A DNA stretch of 18,547 nt from positions 1 to 18,547 of the forward strand of contig CAZWCE010000034.1 in NCBI GenBank assembly GCA_964632505.1, read 5' to 3'. How positions within the stretch are numbered: the stretch's first letter is position 1; each line of letters opens with the position of its first letter. Below the pieces are notes generated by a model. That model was given only the letters and a program-made list of their open reading frames with translations. It was not told the origin of the DNA and did no database searches. This document shows, one piece after another, positions 15,378-18,547 of this stretch. The position numbers were made by a program, and so were the translations under genes. Source of the DNA: CAZWCE01 sp964632505. Its GTDB lineage: Bacteria; Planctomycetota; Planctomycetia; Pirellulales; Thermoguttaceae.

Positions 15378-15430
15378 GCCTCTCATTTCACTACTTATTT
15401 AATACAATAACCAAGATAGGAGATTTTATC

Positions 15431-18400
15431 ATGGCCGAACTATTTCAATGCATTACCTCGTTTGAGTTATCATTGGAGAATCCTTGTGTGGATCTGAGTG
15501 GAGTTTTTGGCGTAGATGGCACTGTTGAAGGAGCCGACAAGATCCGCGATGCCGACAACCGCCGCTGGTGGTTGGAGACTGAGTATGGAGATGAGAAATG
15601 CAACGGCACCTACGACGAAAACGGTGCACTCCAGGGTGGGGCCTCTTGTTGCAGCGGAGAGCACAGCAGTGCAGGAGGAGATGGACTGGTTTTCTGTGAC
15701 GAAGTTGACTGTCCAACCACCTATTACTTATTTACAAGTCCTCTGGACATAGAAGAAGAAGGTCCCTGCTGCAATCCTTATGAGGGAGAATGTAATGAGG
15801 ATTGTTGTAAGGAAGATTGTTGTTCAAGTGAACCCGTTCGCTATCACGATGGCCGGGTTATGAACAAAAAAACCGATATCGGGTTTTCCTCCTCGGGCCT
15901 TTCTTGGAGTCATACAAGATCGTACGATAATCAGATTGGCGGGACAATCGATGATCGCAACGGCTATCGATGGAAGCTGGACGACGTCCCGGCTCTGAGT
16001 CGCGGGAATTCCAGTTACGACAGCGGTGCGAGCGAACCGGATCTCTATATCGCGACTCTGACTCAAAAGGAAACCGTATTCTTCGACAAAGACGCTTCCG
16101 GTTACCACGCCCGGAACGATTACCTCGACCTCTTGGAGCACGACTCCACGGCGGGAGAATTCATCCTCCGGCGGCCTAACGGAAAGATCTACACGTTCCA
16201 CGATTTCGACCAGACGAGCGAGCCGCTCGGCTTCTTGAAATCGTTGGAAGCCCCCGGGGGCGCGAAGATCGAACTTTCCTACAACACCGACGGCACTCTC
16301 GCCACGGCCACCCAATCGGAAGGCACCGACCGCTTGGAACTGGCGTACTCCTACGTCACGTGCGATGACGGCTTCAAGCGGATGCAGTATGTCACATTGC
16401 GATCCAGTGCCAACAGCGGATCCAGTTGGACGAATATCCGTCGCGTCAAGTACACCTATTACGGTTCGAGCGAGACGGATGGGCTGCCGGGCGATCTGAA
16501 GACCGTCACAACCCAGTTGACCGATGGTTCGACCTGGTCCGACGAGGATACGACCTACTACCGTTATTATAAGGATGGCGACACGAACGGTTTCGACCAT
16601 GGTGTGAAATACATCCTCGAAGCAGCCGATTACGTGCGGTGCGACGACGCGCTGGGCGCAACCTCTCCCCTGGATGCCACCGATACGCAATTGGCCGATT
16701 ACGCCACCTACTACTTCGAATATGACAGCGACCGTCGCGCGACCAAGGAAGAGGTGGAAGGCGGCAGCCGAACCTATACCTTCACCTACACCGACGGGGT
16801 CTCCTCGAGCAACCGGAACGATTGGGCGCGACGCACCACCGTCACGCTTCCGGACGGCTCGAGCGAAAAGGTCTATACCAACCATCTCGGCCAAGTGCTT
16901 TTGAAGGAGCACTCTCCCCCGAGTGGCAGCAGCGACGATCCGGTCATTGAATACAAGGTCTACAACAGTAACGGAACGCTGCAGATGAAAGCGTCTTCCG
17001 ATGCGATTATCTCTTACAGCGATAACGCCGGATCGGGATATCAGACTTATCTCGACGTTTCCCTGCATTCCGATCACGGCTTGATTCACCAATACGAATA
17101 CTACGGGAATATCAGCTCTTCCGGCGGCAGCGTCCCGACCGGCCAGCCCGACGGTTATCTCTATCGCGAGCACCTCAAACAGGGCGAGTGGGGCGAGGAG
17201 ATCGTCCTCCGTCAGCACGAGTACACCTCGCGGACGATCCAGGACGGCGGCGAGGATGTCCAGACGCTCTACTTCAAGTCGAAGGTGACCACCTACGCCG
17301 ACGAATCGGGCACCGACGCCGTCGCGACCGAGTACAGCTACACCTGGCACAGCAATTCGCTGCAAATGGCCTCTCGGACCACGACGCTCCCGGCGGTCGA
17401 CAGTACGGAAAACGGTCAGGGGACCACGCATGCGCGCGTCGAAATCTTCGACACGGCGGGCAATCCGACCTGGTCGAAGGACGAGTTGGGGATCATCACT
17501 TATCATGAGTACGATGCGATCCGCGGGACTCGAACGAAGACGATCCAGGACGTCGACACCACCCAGACCGGCGATTTCTCGAATCTTCCCAGTGGTTGGT
17601 CGACCGTCAGCGGAGCGGGCAAGCACCTGATCTCCGAATTCACCTACGACGATCGCGGCCGCATGACCGAATCGCTCGGCCCGGCCCACGAAGCACTCGA
17701 AAGCCTCTCGTCGAGTTCCACTACGACCGTTCGGCACGCCTCTTGGACCGTCTACGACGACGCCGACCGCGAAATCCGCTCCGCTTCCGGCTATGCGATC
17801 CTCGACACCAACGGCGACGTCAGCTCCTACGTCCTGACCAATCCGGTCTCCATCGTCAAGCGGAACGCGTCCGGCCGGGTTACCGAGAAGATCCAGGCCA
17901 AAAGAGCCTCTACTTCCGGCAAGCTCGCCGCGTCCGACAGCTTCCCGCAATCCGATTACCTTGCCTGGGAAACCCAGCAGTACGGCACCGACGGACGACT
18001 CGCCTCGACCCGCAAGTACTACGAGATTCCCTCCAGCGGTTCGGGTACCGAAGGCACCCATTACCATCAGACCGAATACGGCTATGACGCCCAGGGACGG
18101 CAGAACAAGACGGTCTCGCCCGACGGCACCATCGCGCGAACGGTCTTCGATTGGCGTGCCAATTCGATCGAGACCTGGATCGGCACCGACGACAGCGCCG
18201 CGACCGATGCCGACCCCGGCGGCGGCAGCGACCCGAACAATAACATGGTCAAAGTGACCGAAATCGAGTACAGCACCGCTTTCGGAGGGTGTTCCTCCTG
18301 CGGTGGCGGCCAGGACAAGCCGCGACTGGTCACCCAACACGTCGACTCGCAGACGACCCGACTGACCGAATACGATTACGATTGGCGGGGACGCCGAACC

Positions 18401-18547
18401 CACGTGGTCGCCGACGAGGACGACAACGGAAACGTCACCTATTCCCAGCAGACCTACGATAACCTCGATCGCGTGACCAAGTCGGAGCGTTTCCTGCTGG
18501 TGGTCAACAGCGGTAGCGGCACCGACTGGGAGAACAACGATCCGGCC
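15431..18547 (+). CDS. RHS/YD-repeat protein, N-terminal 1039 codons (runs off the right edge)
   Basis: The frame is open from ATG 15431 (ribosome binding site TAGGAG, 15417-15422) to the window end with no stop. Residues 1-140 lack a signal peptide and PAAR motif but hold 14 Cys, dense at 113-131 (PCCN...CCKEDCCSS). From about residue 150 the protein has the usual RHS start (IGFSSSGLSWSHTRSYDNQ), then many YD-type repeats, e.g. YDDRGRMTE, YDAQGRQNKT, YDWRGRRTH and YDNLDRVTK, and a 'FGGCSSCGGG' segment. In this family the repeats build a beta-shell that often encloses a C-terminal toxin; here the C-terminus is outside the window. Gene composition shifts from AT-richer (first 400 bases) to GC-rich. 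Confidence 0.93.
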   Translation, partial: MAELFQCITSFELSLENPCVDLSGVFGVDGTVEGADKIRDADNRRWWLETEYGDEKCNGTYDENGALQGGASCCSGEHSSAGGDGLVFCDEVDCPTTYYLFTSPLDIEEEGPCCNPYEGECNEDCCKEDCCSSEPVRYHDGRVMNKKTDIGFSSSGLSWSHTRSYDNQIGGTIDDRNGYRWKLDDVPALSRGNSSYDSGASEPDLYIATLTQKETVFFDKDASGYHARNDYLDLLEHDSTAGEFILRRPNGKIYTFHDFDQTSEPLGFLKSLEAPGGAKIELSYNTDGTLATATQSEGTDRLELAYSYVTCDDGFKRMQYVTLRSSANSGSSWTNIRRVKYTYYGSSETDGLPGDLKTVTTQLTDGSTWSDEDTTYYRYYKDGDTNGFDHGVKYILEAADYVRCDDALGATSPLDATDTQLADYATYYFEYDSDRRATKEEVEGGSRTYTFTYTDGVSSSNRNDWARRTTVTLPDGSSEKVYTNHLGQVLLKEHSPPSGSSDDPVIEYKVYNSNGTLQMKASSDAIISYSDNAGSGYQTYLDVSLHSDHGLIHQYEYYGNISSSGGSVPTGQPDGYLYREHLKQGEWGEEIVLRQHEYTSRTIQDGGEDVQTLYFKSKVTTYADESGTDAVATEYSYTWHSNSLQMASRTTTLPAVDSTENGQGTTHARVEIFDTAGNPTWSKDELGIITYHEYDAIRGTRTKTIQDVDTTQTGDFSNLPSGWSTVSGAGKHLISEFTYDDRGRMTESLGPAHEALESLSSSSTTTVRHASWTVYDDADREIRSASGYAILDTNGDVSSYVLTNPVSIVKRNASGRVTEKIQAKRASTSGKLAASDSFPQSDYLAWETQQYGTDGRLASTRKYYEIPSSGSGTEGTHYHQTEYGYDAQGRQNKTVSPDGTIARTVFDWRANSIETWIGTDDSAATDADPGGGSDPNNNMVKVTEIEYSTAFGGCSSCGGGQDKPRLVTQHVDSQTTRLTEYDYDWRGRRTHVVADEDDNGNVTYSQQTYDNLDRVTKSERFLLVVNSGSGTDWENNDPA

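Noticed and set aside
15824..18403. 859-codon open frame on the minus strand
   Set aside because: It lies wholly opposite the RHS frame, which has clear YD repeats. The antisense translation is low-complexity (Val/Gly/Arg/Asp) and follows from codon bias on the plus strand.
1..18547. CRISPR array, tRNA/rRNA genes, insertion sequences
   Set aside because: I saw no regularly spaced repeats, no RNA-gene consensus and no transposase motifs with terminal repeats.

Overview
The window is an 18.5-kb stretch of a GC-rich bacterial genome, most likely from the Planctomycetota. That assignment rests on style, not on a marker gene: a large RHS/YD-repeat protein with a 'FGGCSSCGGG' segment, a short region-2/region-4 sigma-like factor of a type I associate with planctomycetes, and a run of unusual glycosyltransferases and sulfotransferases. 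No rRNA, tRNA, CRISPR array or recognisable transposase was seen.

Layout. (1) Positions 1-103 (minus strand) look like the start of a divergent gene that runs off the left edge. (2) Positions 104-1568 hold no convincing gene but several hairpins, including a perfect 9-bp one about 75 bp before the first gene. (3) Positions 1569-3666 hold two overlapping genes of unknown function; the second carries a CxxC...CxxH putative zinc site and a C-terminal helix-turn-helix. A clear intrinsic terminator follows at 3694-3724. (4) At 3948-4685 lies a sigma-70-like factor, followed by an intergenic region with a long nested inverted repeat. (5) Positions 4881-7364 encode a permuted papain-fold (YiiX-like) cysteine hydrolase, an exported trypsin-like protease with a C-terminal coiled coil and membrane segment, a small coiled-coil/one-TM protein resembling phage holin-associated proteins, and a small Cys-rich protein. 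(6) Positions 7407-14463 form a glycan block of seven genes: a DGD-type glycosyltransferase, three P-loop sulfotransferases of three different families, a GT-B glycosyltransferase, a GT-A (GT2-like) glycosyltransferase, a second GT-B-like glycosyltransferase, and a paralogue of the first DGD enzyme, so that two paralogues bracket the block. (7) Positions 14586-15377 encode a protein of unknown function. (8) From 15431 to the right edge runs the first 1039 codons of an RHS/YD-repeat protein with a Cys-rich, compositionally different N-terminus.

Every gene from 1569 to the right edge is on the plus strand, mostly with short spacers and good ribosome binding sites, so the segment reads as one module. 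My inference is a module that builds a sulfated glycan and exports or processes a large surface RHS protein, with its own sigma-like regulator and proteases. The YiiX-like hydrolase, the holin-like protein and the CGCF-type small protein give it a phage-derived flavour, but no structural phage gene is in view. That the parts work together is inferred from co-location only.
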